Below, in pieces: positions 29,197 through 37,384 of a stretch of 56,522 nt of DNA (its first letter is position 1; every line of letters starts with the position of its first letter). Source of the stretch: Bacillota bacterium (GTDB lineage: Bacteria > Bacillota > UBA4882 > UBA10575). Made by a program: the position numbers and the translations under genes. The stretch is from NCBI GenBank assembly GCA_012839115.1, contig DUNX01000020.1, positions 1 to 56,522 of the forward strand. The letters run 5' to 3'. The notes below the pieces were generated by a model. The model was not told the origin of the DNA. It ran no database searches and worked only from the letters and a program-made list of their open reading frames with translations.

Positions 29197-29949
29197 ATGA
29201 CTGGCAGAATGACAGGAAAAGCGGCTATCGTGACCGGTGGTGCGTTGGGGATTGGGTTTGGCATTGTTCGCCGTTTTGTCCAGGAAGGAGCCGGCGTGCT
29301 CTTGGTCGATCTGAACGAAGAAGCGGCGCGGGCTGCTGCGGGGAAACTGGCAGCCGGGCCCGGCCGGGTGGAGGTTTACCCGGCTGACGTGGGATCTGAG
29401 GAGACCGGTGAGAAGGTGGTCGCCCGCTGCGTGGAGGTTTTTGGGGGCTTGGATATCCTGGTTAATAATGCCGGGATCTTTCCACAGGCGCCGGTTTTAA
29501 AGATGGCCCCGGAATTATTGGATCGGGTCTACCGGGTTAACCTGAAGGGGCTGGTACTCACCGCCAAGGCGGCGGCATTGCAGATGGTTGCCCAAGGCCG
29601 GGGAGGCCGGATTATTAATATTGCCTCCATTGACGCTTTTCGCCCCTCCATGGTGGGACTGGCCGCTTATGACGCCAGTAAGGGCGGGGTGGTTATGTTT
29701 ACCAAGAGCCTTGCCCTGGAGTTGGCCCCGCACAACATCACGGTGAATGCCGTGGCGCCGGGGGCGATTTATACCGAAGGCGTGGCGGAAGCGGGCGTAA
29801 GTATGGAGGAGTTCGCAAAGAGGATTCCCCTGCGGCGGGTGGGAAAACCTGAAGATATCGCCGGCGCGGTTGCCTTTTTGGCCTCGACGGATGCGGAATA
29901 TATCACCGGCGAGACCATTGTGGTTGACGGGGGCGCCCTCTTGACTTAG
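29197..29949 (+). CDS. Short-chain dehydrogenase/reductase (classical SDR)
   Basis: 250 residues. Cofactor motif TGGALGIGFG, NNAG motif, and the Ser-Tyr-Lys triad (IASIDA ... YDASKGG). The C-terminus reads EYITGETIVVDGGALLT. The Asp at LLVDLNEE after beta-2 suggests NAD(H) preference. The substrate cannot be read from sequence; sugar, alcohol or 3-oxoacyl reduction are all possible. Strong SD AAGGGGGGGG. It converges on the SCIFF maturase, with no clear terminator between them. Confidence 0.88.
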   Translation: MTGRMTGKAAIVTGGALGIGFGIVRRFVQEGAGVLLVDLNEEAARAAAGKLAAGPGRVEVYPADVGSEETGEKVVARCVEVFGGLDILVNNAGIFPQAPVLKMAPELLDRVYRVNLKGLVLTAKAAALQMVAQGRGGRIINIASIDAFRPSMVGLAAYDASKGGVVMFTKSLALELAPHNITVNAVAPGAIYTEGVAEAGVSMEEFAKRIPLRRVGKPEDIAGAVAFLASTDAEYITGETIVVDGGALLT

Positions 29950-30081
29950 GCTGGCCGGGGGAAACCGGGCTTAGGGGTCTAAAGAAAGGATTGAAAAGTT
30001 TAAAGAGTCATTCTCCGGGTTAATTGCCTTCATTTCGTGCAGGAGGGTTCTGCGGCCGCCTGCGGACAGCGGAAAGAGCGG

Positions 30082-31542
30082 TTAAGCAGAATCCTCCTGC
30101 TCTTTTATCTTGCGTGCTACCTCCAGGCCAAGCGCACACTCGATCCGTTTCCGCTGCATGGTACAGGTTATTTCGTTTGGGGTTGCCGGGTCGTTAGTAC
30201 TGAAATAAGAGTCCGCGTGACACCCCCCGGAACAGAAAAACTTGGCCCAACAGTTTTTGCAGGCCGCTTTCGTTAGAATATTGGTGTTCTTAAAGGTTTC
30301 AACGAGACGCGGGTTTTGTATCCCCCCCCAGATATTACCGGCCTTAAACTGGGGAAGGCCGACGAATTGGTGGCAGGGGTATAAATCCCCTTCCGGGGAG
30401 ACGGCAAAATATTCGAAACCGGCGCCGCAGGCGGCTATTCGTTTGTAAATGCAGGGTCCCTTGTAAAGGTTCAACTGAAAATGGTAAAAGCTGAAACCTG
30501 GTTTGGCCGGATCCGGGGTGGCGATGACGCGCGCCAGGTTATCGTATTCGTCAAGGATCGCCGGTAAGTGCTCCTTGCTGATATGATACCCGGCGCCGCT
30601 GCCGGTGACCGGTTCCAGGGAGATTCGCTTAAATCCCAGGCCGGCCAAGTGAAGAACGTCTTTGGTAAAATCCGGGTTTTTGGTGGTAAAGGTACCACGG
30701 ATAAAGTAATCCCGGCGTTCGGGGGGGTTTTTCTCCCTCTCCCGCACCAGCTTAACAGCGGACGGCAGGATCCGGTCATAGCTGCCTTTTTTCGCTGCGT
30801 CATACCGGAAGCGGTCATGTACTTCTTTTCTGCCGTCAATACTGATGACAATGTTATGCATCTCCCTGTTGAGAAAGGAGATTTTTTCTTCGTCCAGCAG
30901 GACGCCATTGGTGGTTAAGGTAAAATAGAGTTTCCGGTTGTGGATTTTGGCCAGCTTTTTTCCATAAGCCACTGTTTCTTTTACCACTTCAAAATTGAGC
31001 AGCGGTTCGCCGCCGAAAAAGTCGATCTCTATGTTTTCCCGCCCCGCGTTTTCCATTAAGAAATCCACTGCCCTACAGGCCACTTCGAGATTCATGAGGC
31101 GGCAGGCGTTTCCCTGTACACCTGCAGGGTACGCGCGCGCGTGCTCGCGCCCGTCCGTGTGCGAATAATCCCCCTGGTGGGCAAAGCAATAATCGCACCG
31201 CAGGTTACAACTATGGCTCACATGAAGGCAAAGGGCTTTCAGGCCGGAACGGGGTGCGCGTGCACGAAGTTGTTCTGCGGTTTTATCGTTAATAAACTCG
31301 GGTGAATAGAGCATCTTTTGGTCGATGAGGGCTTGCAGTTCAGCATAGGCTTGAGCAAGGGTGGCCTCGGGTATACCCTGTGGGTAGAAAACTGCCAGTT
31401 GTGCCCGGGCCTCTTCCAATGTGGGCGGGCGGTCCGGGAAATTGGCAAGCATTTTAGCGGTTATCTCATCAAAAAGGAATATATTGCCGGTATAGACATC
31501 CACAGCGATTTGCAGGCCGTTTTGGGAAAAGACATGAATCAT
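30082..31542 (-). CDS. Radical SAM SCIFF-peptide maturase (thioether-forming, SPASM)
   Basis: 486 residues. Installs Cys-to-Thr thioether (sactipeptide/ranthipeptide) cross-links in the SCIFF peptide, a near-universal ranthipeptide of Clostridia. The N-terminal RRE-like region is followed by the radical SAM site C112-x3-C116-x2-C119 (SCNLRCDYCF). FDFFGGEPLL-like and SPASM Cys motifs follow (GPCIYKRIAACGAGFEYFAV, YPCHQF, CKNCWAKFFCSGGC). Residues about 127-148 are an extra segment absent from homologues I recall, encoded by a CG-rich alternating tract. No SCIFF precursor is found directly up- or downstream. SD AGAAGGG; SigA promoter upstream. Confidence 0.92.
   Translation of the reverse strand: MIHVFSQNGLQIAVDVYTGNIFLFDEITAKMLANFPDRPPTLEEARAQLAVFYPQGIPEATLAQAYAELQALIDQKMLYSPEFINDKTAEQLRARAPRSGLKALCLHVSHSCNLRCDYCFAHQGDYSHTDGREHARAYPAGVQGNACRLMNLEVACRAVDFLMENAGRENIEIDFFGGEPLLNFEVVKETVAYGKKLAKIHNRKLYFTLTTNGVLLDEEKISFLNREMHNIVISIDGRKEVHDRFRYDAAKKGSYDRILPSAVKLVREREKNPPERRDYFIRGTFTTKNPDFTKDVLHLAGLGFKRISLEPVTGSGAGYHISKEHLPAILDEYDNLARVIATPDPAKPGFSFYHFQLNLYKGPCIYKRIAACGAGFEYFAVSPEGDLYPCHQFVGLPQFKAGNIWGGIQNPRLVETFKNTNILTKAACKNCWAKFFCSGGCHADSYFSTNDPATPNEITCTMQRKRIECALGLEVARKIKEQEDSA
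31131..31163. repeat. Alternating CG tract inside the SCIFF maturase gene
   Basis: ACGCGCGCGCGTGCTCGCGC followed by CCGTCCGTGTGCGA. It encodes the extra segment behind the radical SAM cysteines. A related shorter tract (GTGCGCGTGCAC) lies at 31254-31265. Confidence 0.6.
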
Positions 31543-31596
31543 TTGCTACCCTTCTTTACTTTGTTAACATTTCATAAAAAAAAGACCCCAGATTGA

Positions 31597-31626
31597 ATTA
31601 TAAGCAAGTGAGTCATGGCCTGTCAA
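31597..31626 (-). promoter_or_regulatory. SigA promoter of the SCIFF maturase gene
   Basis: On the minus strand: TTGACA (31626-31621), 18-bp spacer, TATAAT (31602-31597). Both hexamers are perfect. The gene therefore has its own start, separate from the Xre gene upstream. Confidence 0.8.
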
Positions 31627-31730
31627 TGACTAATATGCTGTTACAGACTGTTGGGGATAAAATAGTTCCTGTAAAACAAGGTGTTAACGGGTATCCGGAG
31701 GGAGTACGGGGGAGAGAACGATCCGGTTGA

Positions 31731-32117
31731 TTATTCCAACCCGGTCAGGCGCTTGATCAGATGTAACAGGCAGGCAAGATCTTCCTTGTTAAGTTTTTTA
31801 AAGAGACAATAGAGTTGGTTTAGGATTTCGTCTTTCTCACAGGTAGTAGCTGATGCCAGTGGAAATTTTTTCTTAAGATAGGTACATGACTCTTCACAAA
31901 CCTGCGGGTAGGGGTTGGGATTGTCGGTTAAGTCAAGGAGATAATCAGATGAAACGTTAAATGTTTTAGCTAGCCGGCTCAGCATTTGCGGGTCGGGATA
32001 GCGTTCTCCCTTTTCGTAGTTGGAAATGGCCTGCCTGCTAACACCGAGCAGCCTGGCGAGGTCCTCTTGACGCATTTTTCTTTTCCGACGTAAAGCGGCG
32101 ATTTTCTCTCCTAACAC
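31731..32117 (-). CDS. Xre-family transcriptional regulator with a Cys-containing C-terminus
   Basis: 128 residues. The N-terminal HTH_3 domain (EDLARLLGVSRQAISNYEKGERYP, then LAKTFNVSSDYLLDLTD) is followed by an unassigned C-terminal domain with five cysteines (CEESC, TTCEKD, LYCLF, ACLLH). GTG 32117 is preferred because GGAGGT lies 7 bp upstream; an upstream TTG at 32132 overlaps that SD. It is divergent from a strong plus-strand promoter that it may repress, and sits behind the SCIFF maturase on the same strand. Confidence 0.88.
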   Translation of the reverse strand: MLGEKIAALRRKRKMRQEDLARLLGVSRQAISNYEKGERYPDPQMLSRLAKTFNVSSDYLLDLTDNPNPYPQVCEESCTYLKKKFPLASATTCEKDEILNQLYCLFKKLNKEDLACLLHLIKRLTGLE

Positions 32118-32193
32118 TGCGACAACCTCCAAATAAGATTATAGGCGACAAAATGTAGCAAAGCAATAAATGCCACGGAATGCAGATCTGGTC

Positions 32194-32222
32194 TTGACAT
32201 GATGCAAAATGTTGTCTATAAT
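32194..32222 (+). promoter_or_regulatory. Consensus SigA promoter divergent from the Xre gene
   Basis: TTGACA (32194-32199), 17-bp spacer, TATAAT (32217-32222): perfect in both hexamers and spacing. No long gene starts within 300 bp; only short frames follow. Confidence 0.82.
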
Positions 32223-32321
32223 ATACTGGAATTTCTCATTTATGGTAACTATTGGCCAAAAAGACTAAAAATCACTGCGTTGCCAGAATAGACCCGGGCT
32301 TACTATAGAGGTGTTATAATT

Positions 32322-32390
32322 ATGGCAAGACGCCAAAAGGGCTGTTTTGATGAAAAACTTCCGTGTACTTATAATAGAGAAAAACTCTAG
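32322..32390 (+). CDS. Possible 22-residue micro-ORF behind the divergent promoter
   Basis: Starts MARRQKGCFDEK and ends NREKL, with two cysteines. GAGGTG lies 8 bp before the ATG, and the consensus promoter is about 100 bp upstream. A second short frame (32350-32409, MKNFRVLIIEKNSRM) overlaps it in another phase, with AAAGGG 8 bp upstream. Either could be chance. The 406-bp gap between the Xre gene and the next ORF holds nothing else I can name. Confidence 0.3.
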   Translation: MARRQKGCFDEKLPCTYNREKL

Positions 32391-32523
32391 AATGAGAAGG
32401 GGTGGATAGGCGTGTAAAAGATTCCGGTATTCCTCTCAGTACTCATATACTATACTTGCAACTTTTTCTTGTGCACTTCTATTTGTGCACGAGTATTGAA
32501 AAATATTGATAAAAATATAAATA

Positions 32524-32781
32524 ATGAGGTTGATCAAAACGGATAAATTTGAGTCTTTCTGTCGTGTCCTTGAGTCGATGATGGAGTGCGGTATCAGCAT
32601 CCTGGGCTATTTGTATAGTCAGGGCTATGTCAGACTGGTGGAAGCTGGAAAGGACTTGCGGGTCTATCATTTCTTCTCCGTTTCAGGAGAAAAGTTTAAG
32701 ATAGTCGTTGGTGAGGATGGTTTCCTCTCCGTTATTCCCTTGGAACTACCGGATAAGAAGGAAACGAACGCAAAAAAATAA
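32524..32781 (+). CDS. Hypothetical 85-residue protein
   Basis: Not recognised. It has a mixed alpha/beta pattern: helix ESFCRVLESMMECGISILGYLYSQ, then beta-like RLVEAG ... LRVYHFFSVSG and KFKIVVGEDGFLSVIPL, and a charged tail. There is no good SD before the ATG, and the upstream 60 bp are very AT-rich. It could be transcribed from the promoter at 32194. Its last codons overlap the nrdJ terminator. Composition looks protein-like, but expression is uncertain. Confidence 0.5.
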   Translation: MRLIKTDKFESFCRVLESMMECGISILGYLYSQGYVRLVEAGKDLRVYHFFSVSGEKFKIVVGEDGFLSVIPLELPDKKETNAKK

Positions 32782-32802
32782 CCTGCGGTTCAAACAGGTT
32801 AT
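32771..32802 (-). terminator. Terminator of nrdJ
   Basis: ATAACCTG/CAGGTTAT stem (32778-32802), followed on the minus strand by seven T (plus-strand AAAAAAA at 32772-32778). Confidence 0.72.
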
Positions 32803-32884
32803 AGAGAATATTGTCCGGGAGAGAGTCCATCTTCTGCGGTGCAGAACCCGGCTTGTAGGACGTTATCCCGGTGTCCCATGTTCA

Positions 32885-35188
32885 TTAACACTCGGCATAA
32901 CCGCAAGCCAAACATTTGGCGCAACCTTCTGTCATGGCAAAAGCGTATATACCACAGGAAGGACAGAGGTTGAAAGAGGTTTTTCCCCGGTTTCCCCGGG
33001 GGAATTCTTTCTGCCCGGGGGAGATCTCCGGACCGGGTGGCGGGAAGGAGAGATTCTCCTGCACCGGAGCGGTCTGGGTGGTATGGGAGTCGAAATTTTG
33101 CAGATATTCCATGATGAACCGGCCGATGGCATCCGGGACCGAACGCACGCGGTGCGGTCCGAAACCCACCGAGCGGCTGCCGCCGATCCCCAGCAATTGT
33201 TCGGCGACACCGGCCGGATCGATCCCACAGCGGAAACAGAGGGAGACTAGACGCGCAATTCCTTCAGTGAAGGCCATAATGTCACTGCCGGCCTTACCGA
33301 TCTGGGCAAAGAGCTCAAACGGCTGTCCATTATGGAGGTTAAGGGTAAGGTATAATGTCCCCTCCGGTGTTCGCTTGCTGTCCGTGATTCCCCGCAGGCG
33401 GTCAGGGCGGGGGAGCGGGCGAAGTTTACCCCATTTTACCCCGGTTGCGGCCGGGGCCGGTTTCTGTTCCGGTTTGGCTATCCCCTTGCGCATGGGCTGG
33501 TTTTCCAGGCAGCCGTCCCGGTAGACGGTTACCCCTTTACATTTGAGCTGGTAAGCAAGGTGGTAGACGGCGTTCACCTCATCCTTGCTGGCCGTCCAGG
33601 GAAAATTGACGGTTTTCGAGACCGCATTATCGGTAAATTCTTGAAACGCCGCTTGCATCCGGATATGCCATTCCGGACTGATTTGGTGGGCGGTGACAAA
33701 GACTTTTTTTACTTCCGGCGGGACCGCAGTGCATTCTTCCAGAGACCCCTTCTCCGCCAACTCCTCAATGAACTCCGGACTGTAGAACCCTTTTTCCTCG
33801 GCGATCTGGCGGAATAACGGGTTGACCTCCAGTAGACGGTCGTTGTCCAGAATCTGGCGGGTGAAAGCCAGGCTGAAAAGGGGTTCAATACCGCCGCTGG
33901 TCCCGGCAATGATGCTGAGACTGCCGGTCGGGGCGATGGTAGTGGTGGTGGCATTCCGTAACCTGGGGAGTCCGGACTGGTCATAGATACTCCCGGTAAA
34001 ATTGGGAAAGGCGCCCCGTTCCTCCGCCAGGCGCGCAGAGGCCGCCTTGGACTCCCGGTCAATAAAGCTCATCACCTCTCTTGCCAGGTTAAGCGCTTCT
34101 TTGGAATTATAGGGGATTTCTTTTTTTATTAACATCTCCGCCCAGCCCATGACGCCAAGGCCGATCTTCCGGTTGTCCTTGACGTTCTTTTCGATCTGGG
34201 TAACGGGGTAACTGGAGGCGTCAATGGCATTGTCCAAAAAACGAACACCTAGGTGTACCAGGCGTTTTAACTCATCCCAGTCAATCTCCAAAACCCCGTT
34301 TTCTTCGCGGAACACCAAAGAAAGATTGATGGACCCAAGAATACAGGCTTCATAAGGAAGTAAAGGCTGTTCTCCGCAGGGGTTTGTGCTCTCAATCGGC
34401 CCCAAGGCCGGGGTGGGGTTGGTTTCATTGATCCGGTCGATGAAGATTACGCCCGGTTCTCCGGAAGCCCAGGCACAGTCGACAATTTCGGCAAAGAGTT
34501 CCCCGGCGTTAACCTGCCCGGCCGGGGCTTTGGTCCTGGGGTTAACCAACGGAAAATTCTCACCCTTGGCCACTTTTTCCATGAAATCGTTGGTGACAGC
34601 CACCGACAAATTAAAGTTCCTATATTCCCCTGTCCCGTATTTGGCACGGATAAAATCCATGATATCCGGGTGGTCGACCCGGAGGATGCCCATATTCGCC
34701 CCTCTTCTGGTGCCGCCTTGTTTTACCGCTTCGGTACTGGCATTATAGACCTTCAGGAAGGAGAGGGGCCCGCTGGCAACGCCCCCGGTCGAGCCCACCT
34801 GGTCATTTTTGGGCCGGATATGTGAGAAGGAAAATCCTGTTCCGCCCCCGCTTTTATGGATGAGGGCCGCTATTTTCAGGGTTTCGTAGATGGATTCCAG
34901 GGAATCCTCAACGGGCAAGACAAAACAAGCCGCCAGCTGTTGTAGTTCACGCCCGGCATTCATCAAAGTGGGCGAGTTCGGTAGGAATTTTTTTTCGTCC
35001 ATCGCCTGGAAAAACTCCTCCGCCCACTGCTCTTTTTCTGCGAAAGATTTGCCGTATTCCCCTTCAACAGCAGCGATATTCTCCGCCACTCTTCGCAGCA
35101 TATCTTCAGGGGTCTCCACCGGCTTTCCATTCTCTTTCCTCAGGTATCTGCGGTCCAAAACGATCCTGGCATTCGTTGACAGTTCCAA
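32885..35188 (-). CDS. nrdJ: Class II (adenosylcobalamin-dependent) ribonucleotide reductase NrdJ
   Basis: Makes deoxyribonucleotides using a B12-generated thiyl radical, independent of oxygen. 767 residues. Early motif FLPNSPTLMNAG and the redox Cys in LAACFVLPVED are present. The thiyl-radical region STNPCGEQPLLPYEACILGSINL is intact, with TTTIAPTGSLSIIAGTSGGIEP. The C-terminus carries a zinc ribbon (CPSCG ... CAKCLACGYAEC) typical of this subclass. TTG 35188 is chosen for SD GGGGGGTG at 6-bp spacing. No cobalamin riboswitch is visible in the short upstream gap. Confidence 0.96.
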   Translation of the reverse strand: MELSTNARIVLDRRYLRKENGKPVETPEDMLRRVAENIAAVEGEYGKSFAEKEQWAEEFFQAMDEKKFLPNSPTLMNAGRELQQLAACFVLPVEDSLESIYETLKIAALIHKSGGGTGFSFSHIRPKNDQVGSTGGVASGPLSFLKVYNASTEAVKQGGTRRGANMGILRVDHPDIMDFIRAKYGTGEYRNFNLSVAVTNDFMEKVAKGENFPLVNPRTKAPAGQVNAGELFAEIVDCAWASGEPGVIFIDRINETNPTPALGPIESTNPCGEQPLLPYEACILGSINLSLVFREENGVLEIDWDELKRLVHLGVRFLDNAIDASSYPVTQIEKNVKDNRKIGLGVMGWAEMLIKKEIPYNSKEALNLAREVMSFIDRESKAASARLAEERGAFPNFTGSIYDQSGLPRLRNATTTTIAPTGSLSIIAGTSGGIEPLFSLAFTRQILDNDRLLEVNPLFRQIAEEKGFYSPEFIEELAEKGSLEECTAVPPEVKKVFVTAHQISPEWHIRMQAAFQEFTDNAVSKTVNFPWTASKDEVNAVYHLAYQLKCKGVTVYRDGCLENQPMRKGIAKPEQKPAPAATGVKWGKLRPLPRPDRLRGITDSKRTPEGTLYLTLNLHNGQPFELFAQIGKAGSDIMAFTEGIARLVSLCFRCGIDPAGVAEQLLGIGGSRSVGFGPHRVRSVPDAIGRFIMEYLQNFDSHTTQTAPVQENLSFPPPGPEISPGQKEFPRGNRGKTSFNLCPSCGIYAFAMTEGCAKCLACGYAEC

Positions 35189-35413
35189 AAGAAACACCCC
35201 CCGGCACAACATATAGACTATATTAAATTCTACTACACAATATTTAGGGTGTCCAGGATGCTGAAGGAAAAAAACCGGACCTCCAGGTAGAAGAGGGAGG
35301 GTTTTCTCCGGCGTTTACAAATTAATAAGCAATTTCATTTTCATTTGTCAAAAGAACATGCTAGTATTAGAATAAAAAGAAAAAATATGATTTTACGGGG
35401 AGGGGGGAAGCTG

Positions 35414-37291
35414 ATGGCCCTGAAGGAAGATCTTGAAGCAGTTCCGGCCAAGCCCGGTGTTTATCTGATGCTTGACCGGGAGGAAAAAGTGCTTTATGTC
35501 GGGAAGGCGGCTTCCCTCCGCCCACGAGTGCGTTCTTATTTCCAACCGTCAGCCGCTCTGCCGCCCCGGATTTCCCGCATGGTGGAGCAGGTCGCCCGGG
35601 TGGATTTCATTACCACCAGTTCCGAACTGGAAGCTCTGGCCCTGGAATCCAACTTAATCAAGGAATACCGCCCGAAGTACAATGTGAAGTTGCGGGATGA
35701 TAAACAGTATCCCTGGTTGAAGGTGACAATGGGGGAAGACTTTCCCCGGGTTTATATTGTCCGCCGCCCGCAGAAAGACGGCTCGCGTTATTTCGGTCCT
35801 TATACCGATGCCGGGGCTTTACGGGAGATCTTCCGGCTGTTGCGGAAGGTATTTCCCATCCGGACTTGCAAGAAAAAGCTGGCCGGGGGTGAGAAGGCGC
35901 AACGTCCCTGCCTCAATTTTCATATCGGGCGGTGCCCCGGCCCATGCACGGGCCGGATCACCCCGGAGACCTACCGGGACACGGTCCAGGACTTAATCGG
36001 CTTTTTGGAGGGGAAAACAGAAAAACTTTCGAATGCTTTAAAGCGTGAGATGGAGAAGGCAGCGGAAGATCAGGAATACGAAAAAGCCGCCGCCTACCGG
36101 GATAAGCTCCGGGCGCTCGAAAGAGTCCTGGCCAGACAGACGGTGGTCTCTGTAGCCGGGGAACGCGATGTCCTTGGCTGGGCCCGGCAGGAAAACGACC
36201 TCCTGATCCAGGTCCTCCAGATCCGCCGGGGACGGCTCATAAATAAGGTGGATTTCTACTTTGTCTTGGAAGACCCGGAGGAAGAGGAAGAAATCCTAAG
36301 GAGATTCCTCCTTCAGTACTATGACGAACAGGACCGGATTCCCCGGGAAATACTGGCGCCTTTCTTTCCCGGCGACCGGGGAACCCTTGTTGCCTGGCTA
36401 CGGGAAAAAAGTGGACACGCGGTCGCCCTGCTTTGCCCGAAAAGAGGAGAAAAATGGCAGCTTTTACGGATGGCCGGGGAGAACGCCGCCGTCCGCCTGG
36501 CTGAAGAGGCCCGGCGGCGACGGCAGGAAGAAGAGGGGTATGCAGAAGTCCAAGGGCGTTTGCAGGAACTCTTTGCCCTCCCCCGGCCGCCCAGGAGGAT
36601 TGAGGGCTTTGATGTCTCGAATTTCCATGGAGACCAGGCTGTGGCCGCCATGGTTGTCTTTGAAGAGGGGAGACCGCGCAAGGACGCCTACCGCCGGTTC
36701 CGGATCCATGGTGTGGAGGGCATCAATGACCTGGCCATGCTGGAAGAGACAGTACGACGGCGGTTTGCCCGGGGACTGAAGGAACGGGAAGAATCCGGCG
36801 GGTTGCACACGGCCGTGCCCGGAGGTACCGCGGGAACAGAGAAAGAAAAGGAGTCCGGTTTTGCCGAATTTCCCGATCTCTTGCTGATTGATGGCGGCAA
36901 AAACCAGGTTCAGGCGGTCCTTCGTGCCTTGACCGGTCTGGGCCTTGCCGATCAACCCCTGGTGGGGCTGGCGGAAGAGAACGAAGAACTCTTCCTGCCC
37001 GGCTGCGGAGAACCGATCCGCCTGCCCGCGGAGGATCGGGCCCTTCGCCTGTTGGAATATATCAGGGATGAGGCCCACCGTTTTGCCGTCACCTACCACC
37101 GTACTCTGCGCCAGAAAAAGCTTACCGGTTCCGCCCTGGACCGGATCAAAGGGATTGGCCCCCGGCGGAAAAAAGCCCTCTTGACCCGTTTCGGCTCAAT
37201 CCGGAAGATCAAGGAAGCCGGTTTGGAAGAGTTGATGACTGTGGAAGGGATCACAGAAGATCTGGCCCGCGCGATCCTGGAAGAGCTATAG
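35414..37291 (+). CDS. uvrC: Excinuclease ABC subunit UvrC
   Basis: Makes the dual incisions in nucleotide excision repair with UvrB. 625 residues, normal length. The N-terminal GIY-YIG nuclease reads KPGVYLMLDREEKVLYVGKAASLRPRV. The Cys-rich region CLNFHIGRCPGPCTG and the UvrB-interacting UVR motif (AEDQEYEKAAAYRDKL) follow. The RNase H-like C-terminal nuclease has IEGFDVSNFHGD and LLIDGGKNQ. Two HhH motifs end it (IKGIGPRRKKALLTRFGS). ATG 35414 follows GGGGAGGGGGG; a longer frame from 35345 lacks an SD. Confidence 0.96.
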   Translation: MALKEDLEAVPAKPGVYLMLDREEKVLYVGKAASLRPRVRSYFQPSAALPPRISRMVEQVARVDFITTSSELEALALESNLIKEYRPKYNVKLRDDKQYPWLKVTMGEDFPRVYIVRRPQKDGSRYFGPYTDAGALREIFRLLRKVFPIRTCKKKLAGGEKAQRPCLNFHIGRCPGPCTGRITPETYRDTVQDLIGFLEGKTEKLSNALKREMEKAAEDQEYEKAAAYRDKLRALERVLARQTVVSVAGERDVLGWARQENDLLIQVLQIRRGRLINKVDFYFVLEDPEEEEEILRRFLLQYYDEQDRIPREILAPFFPGDRGTLVAWLREKSGHAVALLCPKRGEKWQLLRMAGENAAVRLAEEARRRRQEEEGYAEVQGRLQELFALPRPPRRIEGFDVSNFHGDQAVAAMVVFEEGRPRKDAYRRFRIHGVEGINDLAMLEETVRRRFARGLKEREESGGLHTAVPGGTAGTEKEKESGFAEFPDLLLIDGGKNQVQAVLRALTGLGLADQPLVGLAEENEELFLPGCGEPIRLPAEDRALRLLEYIRDEAHRFAVTYHRTLRQKKLTGSALDRIKGIGPRRKKALLTRFGSIRKIKEAGLEELMTVEGITEDLARAILEEL

Positions 37292-37384
37292 CAGGGAGGC
37301 GCGGTAAGACTGCAGGGATCACCGGGCGGAAGAAAAAGAGCAGAAAGATAAAGCACGGGAAAGGGAAAAGAAAGGGAGAGAAGG

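Noticed and set aside
32350-32409. Receiver-domain remnant starting MKNFRVLIIEKNSRM
   Set aside because: The start resembles a response regulator, but the conserved acidic residues are missing and it stops after 19 codons. Too short to call a pseudogene.
35189-35413. Cobalamin riboswitch for the B12-dependent ribonucleotide reductase
   Set aside because: No B12-box (GCCACTG-like) sequence and too little space for the roughly 200-nt aptamer before nrdJ.
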